Part shown: positions 8,460-18,338 of the stretch, one piece after another
Layout of the letters: each line of letters opens with the position of its first letter
Position numbering within the stretch: the stretch's first letter is position 1
NCBI GenBank assembly: GCA_963786395.1
Contig: CAWAZD010000010.1
Location: forward strand, 156,084 to 220,083
Source of the DNA: Fen-1301 sp963786395
Lineage (GTDB): Bacteria > Bacteroidota > Ignavibacteria > Ignavibacteriales > Ignavibacteriaceae
DNA length: 64,000 nucleotides
Direction of reading: 5' to 3'
Notes under the pieces: generated by a model
What the model was told of the DNA's origin: nothing
The model's database searches: none
What the model saw: the letters and a program-made list of their open reading frames with translations, nothing else
Program-made: the position numbers and the translations under genes

Positions 8460-9920
8460 ATAAATAATACGAATAAGATTACATTCACAAATTCACAGAA
8501 AAAAGCATTCGGATTAATACAGGACTTCCTTGATTCCGAATATCCTGTTTTTATATTAAAAGGATATGCCGGCACAGGGAAAACATTTCTAATAGCGGAA
8601 ATAGTAAAATATCTCCGATTGATTAAAACTGAAGTATATCTTGCTGCACCCACAGGTAGAGCGGCACGGATAGTAGCGCAAAAGACAAATTATGATGCCA
8701 GAACCATACATTCGTTTATATATTCGGGAGTTGATGAGTTTGGTGAGGATGAAGAAGATTTTGTCTGGAATTTTAATACAAAGAGAAACAGGGATTCATT
8801 GAATTGTGTATATATCATAGATGAATCATCCATGATATCAGATACTCCCTCAAAAGACTATTTTATTAAGTTCGGAAGTGGCAGGGTATTAAAAGATCTT
8901 TTTACTTATACAGGAATCATAGGGGCATCAGAAGAAGAGGGGAACAACAGGAAAATAATTTTTGTAGGAGACCCGGCACAGCTTCCGCCGGTTAACACTA
9001 CACTTTCACCGGCACTTTCACCTGATCATCTTTATGATAATTATGGAATTGAATCTCATGAGACTGAAATGAGAGATGTTGTTAGGCAGAGTAAAGAAAG
9101 CGGTATTTTAATGAATGCCACGCGGATACGAGAAAGTATAAGTGAAGAAGATTATGGATGTCTGAAGATGGGGGAGGGGTATGATGTTGTTAATCTTAAT
9201 TACGGGGACGAGGGGGGGTATTTCGAGGAAAAATTAAATACACCCAACACATTGTTAATAACAGCAACAAACAAAAATGCACTTAAATATAACAGAGCTG
9301 TTAGAAATTATTTATTTGAAAACCACAGGAATGAGATTCAGGTAGGAGACAGGCTCCTTGTTGTATCCAACAATTATTATTATGGTTTAATGAACGGTGA
9401 TCTTGCAACAGTAATTAATATTCATTCTGATACTGAAAAAATTCCTGTGAAGCTAAGAAATACACATCAGGAGATAATACTTTCATTCAGAGATATAACA
9501 CTGCGGCTTGACGGACCTAAATCAGATCTGTTTAATTGCAAGATAGTAGAAAACCTTTTAAACTCAACCGAAAGGGGAATAAGTACTACGGAAGCCACAG
9601 CTTTAAGTATTTGTGCAAGAAGGCAGCTGGATGTTCCTTTTCCCGATAAAAGATTACGACGCAGTAATCCTTCTGAATATAAGAAGCAACAGAGGGAATA
9701 CTTTATGAAACTTAGGGAGAGTGAATATTATAATGCTCTTCAGGTTAAATACGGATATGCATTAACGTGTCATAAGGCTCAGGGAGGGGAATGGGAAAAC
9801 GTGATTGTAGATTTTTCATCATTTCACCGGAAAGAAACTGAGGATTATTTCCGGTGGGTATACACAGCAATTTCCCGCGCATCGGGTAGGCTATTTCTAA
9901 TTAACGCTCCCATGGAATAA
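8460..9920 (+). CDS. RecD-like superfamily 1 DNA helicase without a standard start codon
   Basis: The frame contains a complete SF1B helicase: Walker A GYAGTGKT (near 8574-8597), PTGRAARIV, Walker B IIDESSM, GDPAQLPPVN, and the C-terminal UvrD_C_2 motifs TCHKAQGGEWENV and YTAISRAS. This is the RecD2/Dda type, which unwinds DNA 5' to 3'. The first ATG is at 8619, which would delete Walker A, so translation must begin upstream. Between the preceding stop (TAG 8451-8453, same frame) and Walker A there is no ATG, GTG or TTG. The candidates are ATA at 8460 or ATT at 8478, or a sequence error hides the start. Coupling to the MBL gene is likely. Confidence 0.85.
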   Translation: MNNTNKITFTNSQKKAFGLIQDFLDSEYPVFILKGYAGTGKTFLIAEIVKYLRLIKTEVYLAAPTGRAARIVAQKTNYDARTIHSFIYSGVDEFGEDEEDFVWNFNTKRNRDSLNCVYIIDESSMISDTPSKDYFIKFGSGRVLKDLFTYTGIIGASEEEGNNRKIIFVGDPAQLPPVNTTLSPALSPDHLYDNYGIESHETEMRDVVRQSKESGILMNATRIRESISEEDYGCLKMGEGYDVVNLNYGDEGGYFEEKLNTPNTLLITATNKNALKYNRAVRNYLFENHRNEIQVGDRLLVVSNNYYYGLMNGDLATVINIHSDTEKIPVKLRNTHQEIILSFRDITLRLDGPKSDLFNCKIVENLLNSTERGISTTEATALSICARRQLDVPFPDKRLRRSNPSEYKKQQREYFMKLRESEYYNALQVKYGYALTCHKAQGGEWENVIVDFSSFHRKETEDYFRWVYTAISRASGRLFLINAPME

Positions 9921-9921
9921 A

Positions 9922-10953
9922 TTAACTACCGGGGAACGAGATAATATACTCGGTTCCATTATTTGTGTTTATTTCAGCGGTACCATTTAATTGTTCAATG
10001 AGAGTTTCAAGAAGCTGCGATCCCAGCGTTTCAGATTTATGTTTATGAAAATCTTCAGGCATGCCGATGCCATCATCTTTAATATGTAGTTCATAATTAC
10101 CTCCATTTATTTTAAACCCTATAAATATTATTCCTTTTCCTGATGGGAAAGCATATTTGACTGAATTTGTAATTAACTCATTAGTTATTAGCCCTATCTG
10201 AAGGACCTTATCTGTTTCAAGCACGATTTCTTCAATGTCGCATACAAAAGTGATGGAATCAATATTAAGTTCATAAACCTGGACAAGAATATTGAGCAGG
10301 TCTTTCAGGAAATGACAAATGTTAATTTCAGAAGGATTATCAGTTTGATAAAGTTTTTCATGAATCAATGCAATTGTCCGGATACGTGCCTGCAGACCGG
10401 ATAGCAGGATTGTAAGTTCATCATTCTTTTCATAATACATCTGAAGAGTTAAGATACTATTTATAATCTGAAGATTATTTTTAATTCTATGATGAATCTC
10501 CTTAAGCAAAAACGTTTTTTCCTTCAACTCCAAACAGACTTCATTATATGCTTCAATTTGCTCAGTAATATCGGTTAAAATTATTGTGTAGCCGGATATA
10601 ACATCATTAGTTTTAATAGTAGAAGCGGACATCAGAAAATTTATAGATTTAGAATCAGTTCCAAAACAAACTTCCTTTCTGGAGATATCATGTCCATCAA
10701 ATAGGGATTCAATTGAAATTCTCTTGCCATTTGTATCTTTTAAATAAATAAGGGATTGGAAGTACTTGTTAATAATTTCTTTTCCAAATATTCTTTCAGC
10801 GGACTTATTAATGTTTGTTATTAAAATAGTTTTATCGATAGTTAATATAGGGGCAGGTATCGAATTAAAAATTATCACTTCATCCCTGGAGAGAGGAGAT
10901 GTCGAAACCTCTTTTATGTTTTCAGATATGTTAGAAGCCTTACTTTTTTTCAT
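9922..10953 (-). CDS. PAS-containing sensor histidine kinase, HisKA_2 type
   Basis: The 343-aa protein has a PAS domain (about residues 25-135), then a HisKA_2 phosphoacceptor region with HHRIKNNLQIINSIL (about residue 152), then an HATPase (NELITNSVKYAFP, DDGIGMPED, GSQLL). This subclass often acts with diverse response regulators. No transmembrane segment is present, so it senses a cytoplasmic signal. It faces away from the SpoIIE-type phosphatase at 11218, which is another signalling protein. No response regulator is adjacent. Confidence 0.85.
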   Translation of the reverse strand: MKKSKASNISENIKEVSTSPLSRDEVIIFNSIPAPILTIDKTILITNINKSAERIFGKEIINKYFQSLIYLKDTNGKRISIESLFDGHDISRKEVCFGTDSKSINFLMSASTIKTNDVISGYTIILTDITEQIEAYNEVCLELKEKTFLLKEIHHRIKNNLQIINSILTLQMYYEKNDELTILLSGLQARIRTIALIHEKLYQTDNPSEINICHFLKDLLNILVQVYELNIDSITFVCDIEEIVLETDKVLQIGLITNELITNSVKYAFPSGKGIIFIGFKINGGNYELHIKDDGIGMPEDFHKHKSETLGSQLLETLIEQLNGTAEINTNNGTEYIISFPGS

Positions 10954-11217
10954 AAGGATATTTATAGAGTCATAAAATTATTACGAAAACTGAACCTACT
11001 ACATATAGTCATATAAATGAGAATGTGCAAAAGATTTATTAAATAATAAATAAGGATAAACGGTTACTTTTCCAATCGCTAACAATTGTTGTACATCACA
11101 AAGTAATCTGATATATGATACTCATAATTCAAATATTAATAAATTGTTAAAAGTAGGGGTATTGGATAGAATTTCATTAATTTACAGGTCTTATTATTAA
11201 CAATATTTTGGTTCTTT

Positions 11218-12423
11218 ATGATTGAGCCCAAAACCTTTTACCGAAAACTGGATTTTCTGCAAAGCAGGATAGATTCGGGGAAGACGGGGAAGGACTTTCT
11301 ATTTTCCATTGTTAAGGAACTGGAAAAGACACTAGGAAAAGATTTAAAGTTTGTGAATGGTTGTATATATGAAAAAGACGACACCGATTATTTTTTAATT
11401 TCCTCACCACCCAAAGTTGAAAAGATAATTAAGCAAAAAATATCGATTGAAGACCCGGCGATAGTTTTGTTAAAGAAATCGATGACATACATTTATGACA
11501 AGCCGGTATTCAATATTGACGGTTTTGAGTATGCTGAAGGGGAATATGGGACTAATGCGGCATTTACAGTAAGCAGTCCATCGCATTCCTGGATTTTTGT
11601 GTTTGAATTAAAAAGCGGCTGGGTTAGAGAGGAGATTGATTTATGTTTAAATGCAATCCGGACTGCACTGAATTACAGGTTGGTAGCAGAATCTATAAAG
11701 AATGAGCTGGAACAGGCAAACCAGATTCAACAAAGTCTTCTCCCCATTATTCCGCCGGAAATACCCGGTTATGAGATAGCAGCAAAATCTCAACCTGCTG
11801 AACTTGTAGGCGGGGATTTGTACGATTATTATATATTTGATGAAAACACATTTGGATTTTGCATAGGAGACGCAAGCGGGCACGGACTTCCGGCTGCACT
11901 TATGGTTAGGGATGTTATTACAGGTTTGCGTATGGGCCTTGAAAAAGAAATGAAAATAGCCTACACACTGAAGAAGCTTAATTCTGTGATTTATCATGCT
12001 GTATATTCAGCCAAATTTATATCCTTATTTTATGCTGAACTTGAGAAGAACGGAAATATTATTTATGCAAATGCAGGACATCCTTCCCCTTTAATGTATG
12101 ATGGAGAAAAATTCTGTCTGTTGGAACCGACAGGCCTGATTATAGGGGCATTCCCCAAAATTGATATATCACGTTCTTACACAAAGCTACAACCCGGCGG
12201 AATTCTTGTATTATTTACAGATGGAATACTTGAAAGAAAGAACAAGCGCTCAGAGTTGTATGAGATAGAGAGATTAAAAACAGTTATTGCTGAAAACAAG
12301 GATCAGAGTGCTGATACCATTATTAGAAGAATATTTGAATCTGCTGATCAATTTGGAAAAGGCAAGAAATGGGAAGACGATGCTACCATAGTAGTGATTA
12401 AGAGGGAGAAGGCAGGATTTTAA
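11218..12423 (+). CDS. SpoIIE/RsbU-type PP2C phosphatase
   Basis: The C-terminal 230 residues are a PPM-family serine phosphatase: ELVGGDLYDYY, GDASGHGLPAALM, NAGHPSPLMY, LFTDGILE and WEDDATIVV. All metal-binding aspartates are present. Residues 1-150 look like a GAF-type sensor domain. Such proteins dephosphorylate anti-sigma-factor antagonists in partner-switching pathways; no RsbV/RsbW partner is seen in this window. The protein is soluble and starts at ATG. Confidence 0.85.
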   Translation: MIEPKTFYRKLDFLQSRIDSGKTGKDFLFSIVKELEKTLGKDLKFVNGCIYEKDDTDYFLISSPPKVEKIIKQKISIEDPAIVLLKKSMTYIYDKPVFNIDGFEYAEGEYGTNAAFTVSSPSHSWIFVFELKSGWVREEIDLCLNAIRTALNYRLVAESIKNELEQANQIQQSLLPIIPPEIPGYEIAAKSQPAELVGGDLYDYYIFDENTFGFCIGDASGHGLPAALMVRDVITGLRMGLEKEMKIAYTLKKLNSVIYHAVYSAKFISLFYAELEKNGNIIYANAGHPSPLMYDGEKFCLLEPTGLIIGAFPKIDISRSYTKLQPGGILVLFTDGILERKNKRSELYEIERLKTVIAENKDQSADTIIRRIFESADQFGKGKKWEDDATIVVIKREKAGF

Positions 12424-12557
12424 TGGCGTTATTCAAATGGCAGAGTGATAACTTTAATATATTTTTCTTAAAAATGCCTGGTTAAATGTCTTTGATTTGT
12501 GTCAAACTAGCTTTAATTTCACATGATTTTTACTAATATTTTTTCCCCAGGATTAGA

Positions 12558-13712
12558 TTGAAAAAAATAGCGGTGATATTCGGCACCAGACCGGATACAA
12601 TTAAGTTAGCCCCGATAATTTTGGCATTAAAAAAAGAGAAGAAATATTTTCAGGTATTAACTATTGCTACTGCTCAACACAGGCAAATGTTAGACCAGGT
12701 ACTTGACATATTTAAGATAAAACCGGATTATGATCTGGATATCATGCAGCCAAAGCAATCCCTTGTAACAATTACAAAAAACACAATTGGCAAATTAGAT
12801 GAGATACTATTCAGGGAATTGCCCGATATGGTGCTTGTTCAGGGGGATACAACCACAACATTTGTTGGAAGCCTGGCTGCTTTTTACAGACAGATTCCGG
12901 TGGGGCATATTGAAGCAGGTCTTAGAACGAACGACAGGTCAAATCCCTTCCCGGAGGAAATAAATCGTAGGTTAACAAGTGTTCTGACGGATATACATTT
13001 TGCTCCCACAGAAACGGCTAAAAGGGCTTTGCTTAAGGAAAATATTAACAAGGATTCAATTTTTGTAACAGGCAATACTGTTATTGATGCATTGAAAATT
13101 TCAGTTAATAAAAAATATAAATTCACTGTTCCGCTTCTAAATGAAATAGTAAGGCAGAAGAAGAAGATAATTTTGTTAACTATGCACAGGCGGGAGAATT
13201 GGGGGAAACCTATGAGGGGAGCCTGTGCAGCAGTGAAGAGACTGGCTTTACAATATCCTGATTTCAATTTTGTTTTTCCTGTTCATTTAAATCCCATAGT
13301 AGAGGAAGTTGTACACGGTACACTTAATAACCTGAAAAATGTTCATCTGATAGCACCGCTGGACTATTTGGATTTTGTAAACTTTATGTCTAGGACCTAC
13401 CTGATTATTACAGATTCAGGTGGCGTACAGGAAGAAGGTCCTCATTTTGGAATTCCTATATTGGTTTTAAGAAAAGTAACTGAGAGACCGGAAGCAGTAA
13501 AATATGGAACGGTTAAACTTGTAGGTCTTGACGAAGAAATTATATATAGAACGGCAAAGCGATTAATAGATGATAAAAGAGTATACAGCAAAATGGCTTC
13601 AGCTGTTAACCCATACGGTGACGGACTATCCTCTAAACGAACAGTGCAAATAATCAAGAATTATTTCGATATCGACAAAGCCAAAGTAGAAGAATTTGTT
13701 CCTCACAAATAA
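12558..13712 (+). CDS. wecB: UDP-N-acetylglucosamine 2-epimerase (non-hydrolysing)
   Basis: The protein interconverts UDP-GlcNAc and UDP-ManNAc in the cytoplasm. It shows the family start (IFGTRPDTIKLAPI), the HIEAGLRTNDRSNPFPEEINRR block with catalytic residues, TMHRRENWG and the UDP-binding TDSGGVQEEGP. Its 384-aa length is normal. The start is TTG with a GGA-type ribosome binding site at good spacing; no ATG precedes the motif core. It lies 12 bp before the large deacetylase/glycosyltransferase gene and is intact, so it probably supplies an amino-sugar precursor for that polysaccharide. Confidence 0.92.
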   Translation: MKKIAVIFGTRPDTIKLAPIILALKKEKKYFQVLTIATAQHRQMLDQVLDIFKIKPDYDLDIMQPKQSLVTITKNTIGKLDEILFRELPDMVLVQGDTTTTFVGSLAAFYRQIPVGHIEAGLRTNDRSNPFPEEINRRLTSVLTDIHFAPTETAKRALLKENINKDSIFVTGNTVIDALKISVNKKYKFTVPLLNEIVRQKKKIILLTMHRRENWGKPMRGACAAVKRLALQYPDFNFVFPVHLNPIVEEVVHGTLNNLKNVHLIAPLDYLDFVNFMSRTYLIITDSGGVQEEGPHFGIPILVLRKVTERPEAVKYGTVKLVGLDEEIIYRTAKRLIDDKRVYSKMASAVNPYGDGLSSKRTVQIIKNYFDIDKAKVEEFVPHK

Positions 13713-13724
13713 ATAAATATTTCA

Positions 13725-15641
13725 ATGAATTTTATTAATATAAAAGTTTTTAAGCCTAACATTAGTGTATTACTGGTATGCATATTAATAGGTATTGCAA
13801 TAATTACAACAAGTGGATTTTTATATAGTCAGCAGGGAAATCTGAAGAAAATTCTGATAGTAGTAGAAGGGAATACAGATATAAAGAGTTTTTCTTTTGC
13901 AGATGGTCGTCAGCTTCAACAACTGATGGGGCATTTCAATACAAAAACTACACTAATAGGAGTGAATCAATACACTAATGATGAGTTAAATAATTTTGAT
14001 TTTATTTTCTACATCGGCTATAAGCTTAAAAATAAAGTGCCGGATGTTTTTCTGAATGATGTGCTGGCAACCAAAAAACCTGTAACATGGATATATACAG
14101 GTTTCCTTGAGTTTTCCAGAAGTCACGATCTTAAGAAAGCGTTAGGTTTTAATGTGACAGATTATGATTCCATAACAGGATTTGACGCTGTTAAAAGCGG
14201 CGGCAGAATATTTATGAAAGGTGATTATCACACAAGTATAATTAATATTTTCGACAAAAAGGGAGTTCAGGTACTTGCCACAACATATTCAACAAAGAAA
14301 AAGAAAGAGTTCCCTTATATAGTAAAGTCAAAGAATTTTATTTATGTGGCAGACTCACCGTTTGCTTATGCGGATGAAAATGACAGATATTTACTTTTTG
14401 CTGATATGCTGCATGATATTCTGGGTGAACAGCACAGGGAATCTCATTCTGCAATTATAAGGATTGAAGATATATCTCCTATGGATAACCCGGATAAGTT
14501 AAGAGATATTGCTGATTTTCTTTCAGGTAGAGGAATTCCATTTGCTGTAGGTGTAATACCATTTTATGTAAATCCCGGAGAGGGGATAAGAGTAAGCTTA
14601 TCAGATAAACCGGACCTGGTAGATGCTCTTAAATATATGGTGAAGAATGGCGGTACAATAATAATGCACGGCAGTACACATCAATATAAGGGCATTACCG
14701 CATCGGATTTTGAATTCTGGGATGAGGTAACAAACAAACCTATAAGGGATGAATCTGAGGCTGCTATTTCAAGAAAGATTGAGCTTGGTATTCAGGAGTT
14801 TATGAAGAACGGGCTATACCCGGTAATCTGGGAGACTCCTCACTATACAGCTTCAATTCTATTATACAAAACTATTGCAAAATACTTCAGCACATGCATG
14901 GAACAGAGACTTGCAATAGAAGATTTTGACCATAGCCAGTTTTTCCCATATATAATAAACCATGACATATACGGGCAAAGAATTATTCCCGAGAACCTTG
15001 GTTATGTCCCGTTGGATCCGGATGAAAATATAAGCCGTAAAGCAGTGCAGGAAATTATTCAAGGAGCCAAAACAAATCTTGCAGTAAGAGATGGTTTTGC
15101 GGCATGTTTCTTTCATGAATTTCTTGATATAGATTTACTGAAGGAATTGGTTGATGGAGTTACAGCTCTTGGTTACACATATATCGATCTCAGGGAACAA
15201 ACAAATTGGGTAAAGACAAAAGACAGAGTTATTCTCACAGGTTCCCAGAGTTATACTGTTAATCTTGAAGAGCAATATCTTGTGGAAGCCTATTATGCCC
15301 GCAATGGTGAAATAAAGGAGAAGATTCATTCAGATAAAAAGATCAATGGGCTTATATCAAAAAACATAGAACTTAAGCCAGGGGAATTTTACAGGGCTGA
15401 ACCTTCAGAATTTGTAGAGCATGAATTAACATTTATGGAGAAGGTTTCTAACAGCGCAAGAAAAATATTCAAGAATATATTTGTGTCAAATGAAAACTGG
15501 AATATAGCACGACCTGTCATTTTATGGAATCCCATTGCCAAGGGGGCTGCATATAATGATCAGGCTTCATTTGCTTCAGTATTTAGAAGTGTAAATATTA
15601 ACGTTGATACTATATTTCTTGGGCAGAAGATTGAATCTTAG
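13725..15641 (+). CDS. Polysaccharide deacetylase-like (DUF2334) N-terminal part of a broken exopolysaccharide gene
   Basis: Residues 15-35 form a membrane segment. Residues 240-500 carry a NodB-like/DUF2334 fold: RIEDISPMDNPDKL (metal-binding Asp), MHGSTHQY (His pair) and WETPHY. This suggests carbohydrate de-N-acetylation outside the membrane. The frame breaks at about 15630, and the protein clearly continues in the next frame, then in several others, up to the glycosyltransferase ending at 19022. The intact product would be about 1,760 aa, with a deacetylase, a TIM-barrel-like segment, membrane helices and a GT2 domain, reminiscent of PgaB and PgaC in one chain. Whether it was one or two genes is uncertain. 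Confidence 0.75.
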   Translation: MNFINIKVFKPNISVLLVCILIGIAIITTSGFLYSQQGNLKKILIVVEGNTDIKSFSFADGRQLQQLMGHFNTKTTLIGVNQYTNDELNNFDFIFYIGYKLKNKVPDVFLNDVLATKKPVTWIYTGFLEFSRSHDLKKALGFNVTDYDSITGFDAVKSGGRIFMKGDYHTSIINIFDKKGVQVLATTYSTKKKKEFPYIVKSKNFIYVADSPFAYADENDRYLLFADMLHDILGEQHRESHSAIIRIEDISPMDNPDKLRDIADFLSGRGIPFAVGVIPFYVNPGEGIRVSLSDKPDLVDALKYMVKNGGTIIMHGSTHQYKGITASDFEFWDEVTNKPIRDESEAAISRKIELGIQEFMKNGLYPVIWETPHYTASILLYKTIAKYFSTCMEQRLAIEDFDHSQFFPYIINHDIYGQRIIPENLGYVPLDPDENISRKAVQEIIQGAKTNLAVRDGFAACFFHEFLDIDLLKELVDGVTALGYTYIDLREQTNWVKTKDRVILTGSQSYTVNLEEQYLVEAYYARNGEIKEKIHSDKKINGLISKNIELKPGEFYRAEPSEFVEHELTFMEKVSNSARKIFKNIFVSNENWNIARPVILWNPIAKGAAYNDQASFASVFRSVNINVDTIFLGQKIES

Positions 15642-16221
15642 GAATTATAATCTGCTGATAATTCCCTATACATTTGTTGATTCACTGGAAGATAAAGATT
15701 TTGATATTATAACAGCATTTATTCAGACAGGCGGGCACATAATTACTGATACAAAAAATGAAGTAGCCACAGAATTAGGAATAAAGTTTAGTCAGAATAA
15801 GGTAAGGATCATTAAGCTGAGAGAAAAATTATTTCCTGAAGAAAAGATCTCCTGGCGTTATGCTGAATTAGTAAATAAAATTGAAATTGAACCGAGTGAT
15901 GAAGTATTCTCTTTTGACGAAATAACAGAAATGCCGATGGTAATAGGCAGGAAAATTGGAAAGGGACAATTACTTTTTTTCAATTCAAGGTTTGATCCGT
16001 ATTCTCAGCAGGGGTATAGCCTTTATCCTTATTTACTTGAATATGTTTTAGATTATTTTAAGTTAAGACCATTTGTCCGCAGGGATAATCTTGAAGTATA
16101 TTTTGATCCCGGATTCCGGCACACGTACAGTGTTGAAAACCTGGTAAAACAATGGGTAGGTCAGGGAATAAAAATTATACATACTGCAGGGATGGCATCA
16201 GTATCAGAAATATACTTATGA
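15604..16221 (+). pseudogene. Exopolysaccharide gene, second fragment
   Basis: This continues the 13725 frame. The sequence LRNYNLLIIPYTFVDSLEDKDF follows on from SVNINVDTIFLGQKI across a +1 shift near 15630. It reads like a Rossmann-type or GATase-like segment, ending at a linker (RRDNLEVYFDPGFRHTYS) that begins the TIM-barrel-like part. It breaks again at about 16190, where removing one G from GGG restores AGWHQYQKYTYDY. No catalytic function can be named for this piece alone. Confidence 0.6.
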
Positions 16222-16507
16222 TTATAAACGTCTTATTAATCTGGCACATGCAAACGGAATTTTTGTTTATGCCTGGCTGGAACCACCGCAGGTAAGCCAG
16301 AAATTCTGGAATGATCATCCTGAATGGAGAGAAAAGAATTATAAGAATGAGGATATTCGTCCTTCATGGCGTTACCCGGTAGCGCTTACAGATAATAAAT
16401 GCCTTGCAGCAGTAAATACTGAATTGAAGAAATTTCTTGAAAAGTATGACTGGGACGGTGTTAATCTTGCAGAGCTTTATTTTGAAGCCGGCGAAAGGGA
16501 TGAATGA
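16193..16507 (+). pseudogene. Exopolysaccharide gene, third fragment (glycosidase-like barrel)
   Basis: In frame 2 this reads WHQYQKYTYDYKRLINLAHA, then VYAWLEPPQVSQKFW...HPEWREKN and DWDGVNLAELYFE. This is the layout of glycoside-hydrolase-like TIM barrels: a strand-end aromatic, the HPEW motif, and a strand with acidic residues (DGVNLAELYFE). It is similar in style to the C-terminal half of PgaB and GHL10 proteins. The family call is an inference from these motifs. It ends in TGA at 16505-16507 through a +1 shift near 16490. Confidence 0.55.
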
Positions 16508-16886
16508 GCCAAATTATTTTACACCGATGCATCCATCAGCCAGAGCAGAGGTAATGAAACAATATGGAATTGATCTGAATAAAATATTTGATCCATCGTC
16601 ATATTACTACTGGAAAAATAACCGTGATGTTGAAAATAAAATTACCAATTACAGAGTAAAACAACTCGATACCGTATACCAGGTGTTGCTTAAATCATTT
16701 TATGAAGTAGCTAGTAAGAAAAACGGATTTGAAGTAATGGTAACTGCAATGGATAGTCATGGATCTCCCGGAATTAAGGGAATATATCGGTGTAGATATG
16801 CAGGACATTATGCGTTTGCAGAAACGGTATCGGGTTTACACTTCAGGTTGAGGACCCTGAAAATCTTTGGTCAACTGATCCGATGA
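16437..16886 (+). pseudogene. Exopolysaccharide gene, fourth fragment
   Basis: The meaningful part starts at about MNEPNYFTPMHPSARAEVMK; the upstream residues of this frame are a shadow of the previous fragment. It continues the barrel-like domain (YGIDLNKIFDPSSYYYWKN...EVMVTAMDSHGSPGIK). The frame then shifts near 16783, where the next frame reads EYIGVDMQDIMRLQKRY, and again near 16835, where TLQVEDPENLWSTDPMRYVE continues. The encoded sequence is well conserved between the breaks. Confidence 0.55.
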
Positions 16887-16952
16887 GATATGTAGAAATA
16901 GGTAAATTTTATCTAGAATCTGATTGGTGATAAATCAAAACTTCTTCTGGAT

Positions 16953-17483
16953 TTGAATATTCTTTCTTTTAGAAAGGAAAAAGATATTACACCTTTCCCT
17001 ACGCTTATACAAACAGGTACAGAAAGTTTTCGTCTTATAAATGCTGCATCATTAGGTGCCCCGCGTTTTACAATTTATTCTGAGTCAAGTGTAAATGCTC
17101 AGGATTTGGGATTTTTCCCATATGCAGCTTCAACTAATATCCAATATAAAGCAGTTGATAATGGATTTGAATTTGACGCACCGAATTCATTTATTATCAA
17201 ACTCCCAATGAATGTGAAGGAGATAATAGTTGATGGATATCCGGTTTCATCATTCAGGGAAAATGCCTTTCCTATTCCTGCCGGTAAGCATATTGTTAAA
17301 TTTAACAATGAAACAGTAACTTCATTTTCAACGAACGAACTTCAGGCGAAGGTATTGTCCTTTACGGGCAACTTGCTTTCAGTTTCCTATGGTATGAAGG
17401 ATATTAAAATTACTTATGATTCAAAAACTCGAACATTGATATCACTTAAACAGAGAACCAACCTGGGTAAAAGTAGATCATAA
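16953..17483 (+). pseudogene. Exopolysaccharide gene, fifth fragment
   Basis: This follows the barrel-like part after another +1 shift near 16918 (NLIGDKSKLLLDLNIL leads in). It is beta-rich (TDSFRL-like strands, IIVDGYPVSSF, PAGKHIVKF), consistent with an accessory beta-sandwich after the catalytic barrel. It ends at 17483 and is followed by shifts near 17465 and 17512. Confidence 0.55.
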
Positions 17484-17680
17484 TGATTATAAATTTACTT
17501 GTAATGGAAGGAAATGACTGTTTTAGCATATTCCTTCCATCAGGGAAGCATTTTGTTGAAATCGGAGCAGGTAATACATTTTCCTATGGAATAAATTTAA
17601 CTTCACTTTGGTCTTCAACAGGTATAGCAATATTCGGTTCACTGGCAGTCAGTTTGCTTTTTGTAATGTATTTGTGTTAA
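17483..17680 (+). pseudogene. Exopolysaccharide gene, sixth fragment with membrane helix
   Basis: From about residue 9 it reads GNDCFSIFLPSGKHFVEIGAG and then a membrane helix (GIAIFGSLAVSLLFVMYL). This marks the step from the extracytoplasmic part to the membrane/glycosyltransferase part. The stop at 17678-17680 is followed by about 400 bp in which frame changes are so frequent that I cannot follow one path, although membrane-like and GT2 words (YPTCSILIPAHNEAKVIG near 17890) are visible. Confidence 0.5.
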
Positions 17681-17889
17681 AGATATTATCAGAAGAAAAT
17701 ATTCACCACTATTAGATGATCAAGTAATATGGCTATTTTTAGAACTCGTTCTGAGTTTTTATTTGTAGTTGCAGATATTCTTATTGGTTTATGATTGCAT
17801 ATCAGTTTGTCCTTAACTGTATATCGGTTATATTAAATTTAGTTAAGTCATTAAAGGAAAAGAATCAGATTGATGGAATGAGAATTTGA

Positions 17890-18313
17890 TTATCCCACTT
17901 GTTCTATACTGATTCCTGCGCATAATGAGGCAAAGGTAATCGGAGAAGACAATTGAATCTATGATGAAACTGGAATTATCCTGAAGGATAAACTTCAGAT
18001 AATAGTAATCAATGATGGCTCAACAGATGAGACAAAGGAAATTATAGAAGGTTATGCTGCAATCGACCCCCGTGTAGAACTTTATAATATTCCGATGGGA
18101 GAAGGGGGAAAAGGAAAATCACGTACACTTAATATCGGATTGAAAGCAGCCAAAGGGGAGGTAATTGCTATTTATGATGCAGATAATACACCGGATAAAA
18201 ATTCTCTTAAGTATTTAGTTGCACAATTGATTCAGCATAAAGAACTTGGCGCAGTACTTGGTAAATTCAGAACGGTAAATAAGAACAAGAACCTGGCTGA
18301 CAAAGTTTATTAA
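17890..18313 (+). pseudogene. GT2 glycosyltransferase, N-terminal part (frameshifted)
   Basis: The start of a family 2 glycosyltransferase is readable across shifts: SILIPAHNEAKVIG, then IIVINDGSTDETKEIIEGY, then GKSRTLNIGLKAAKGEV and the DxD motif in YDADNTPDKN. The longest clean stretch with an ATG is 18095-18313. The frame shifts near 18300, after which the 18339 fragment continues (INIETLSFQSMLQAGRWQ). Glycosyltransferases of this type polymerise UDP-amino sugars at the inner membrane. Confidence 0.65.
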
Positions 18314-18338
18314 TATCGAAACTCTGAGTTTCCAGTCC

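Noticed and set aside
7614..9920. A read-through fusion of the MBL-fold hydrolase and the helicase across the TAG at 8451-8453 (same frame)
   Set aside because: The MBL protein ends at a natural length, no other sign of stop-codon readthrough is present, and a separate start near 8460-8478 explains the data equally well.
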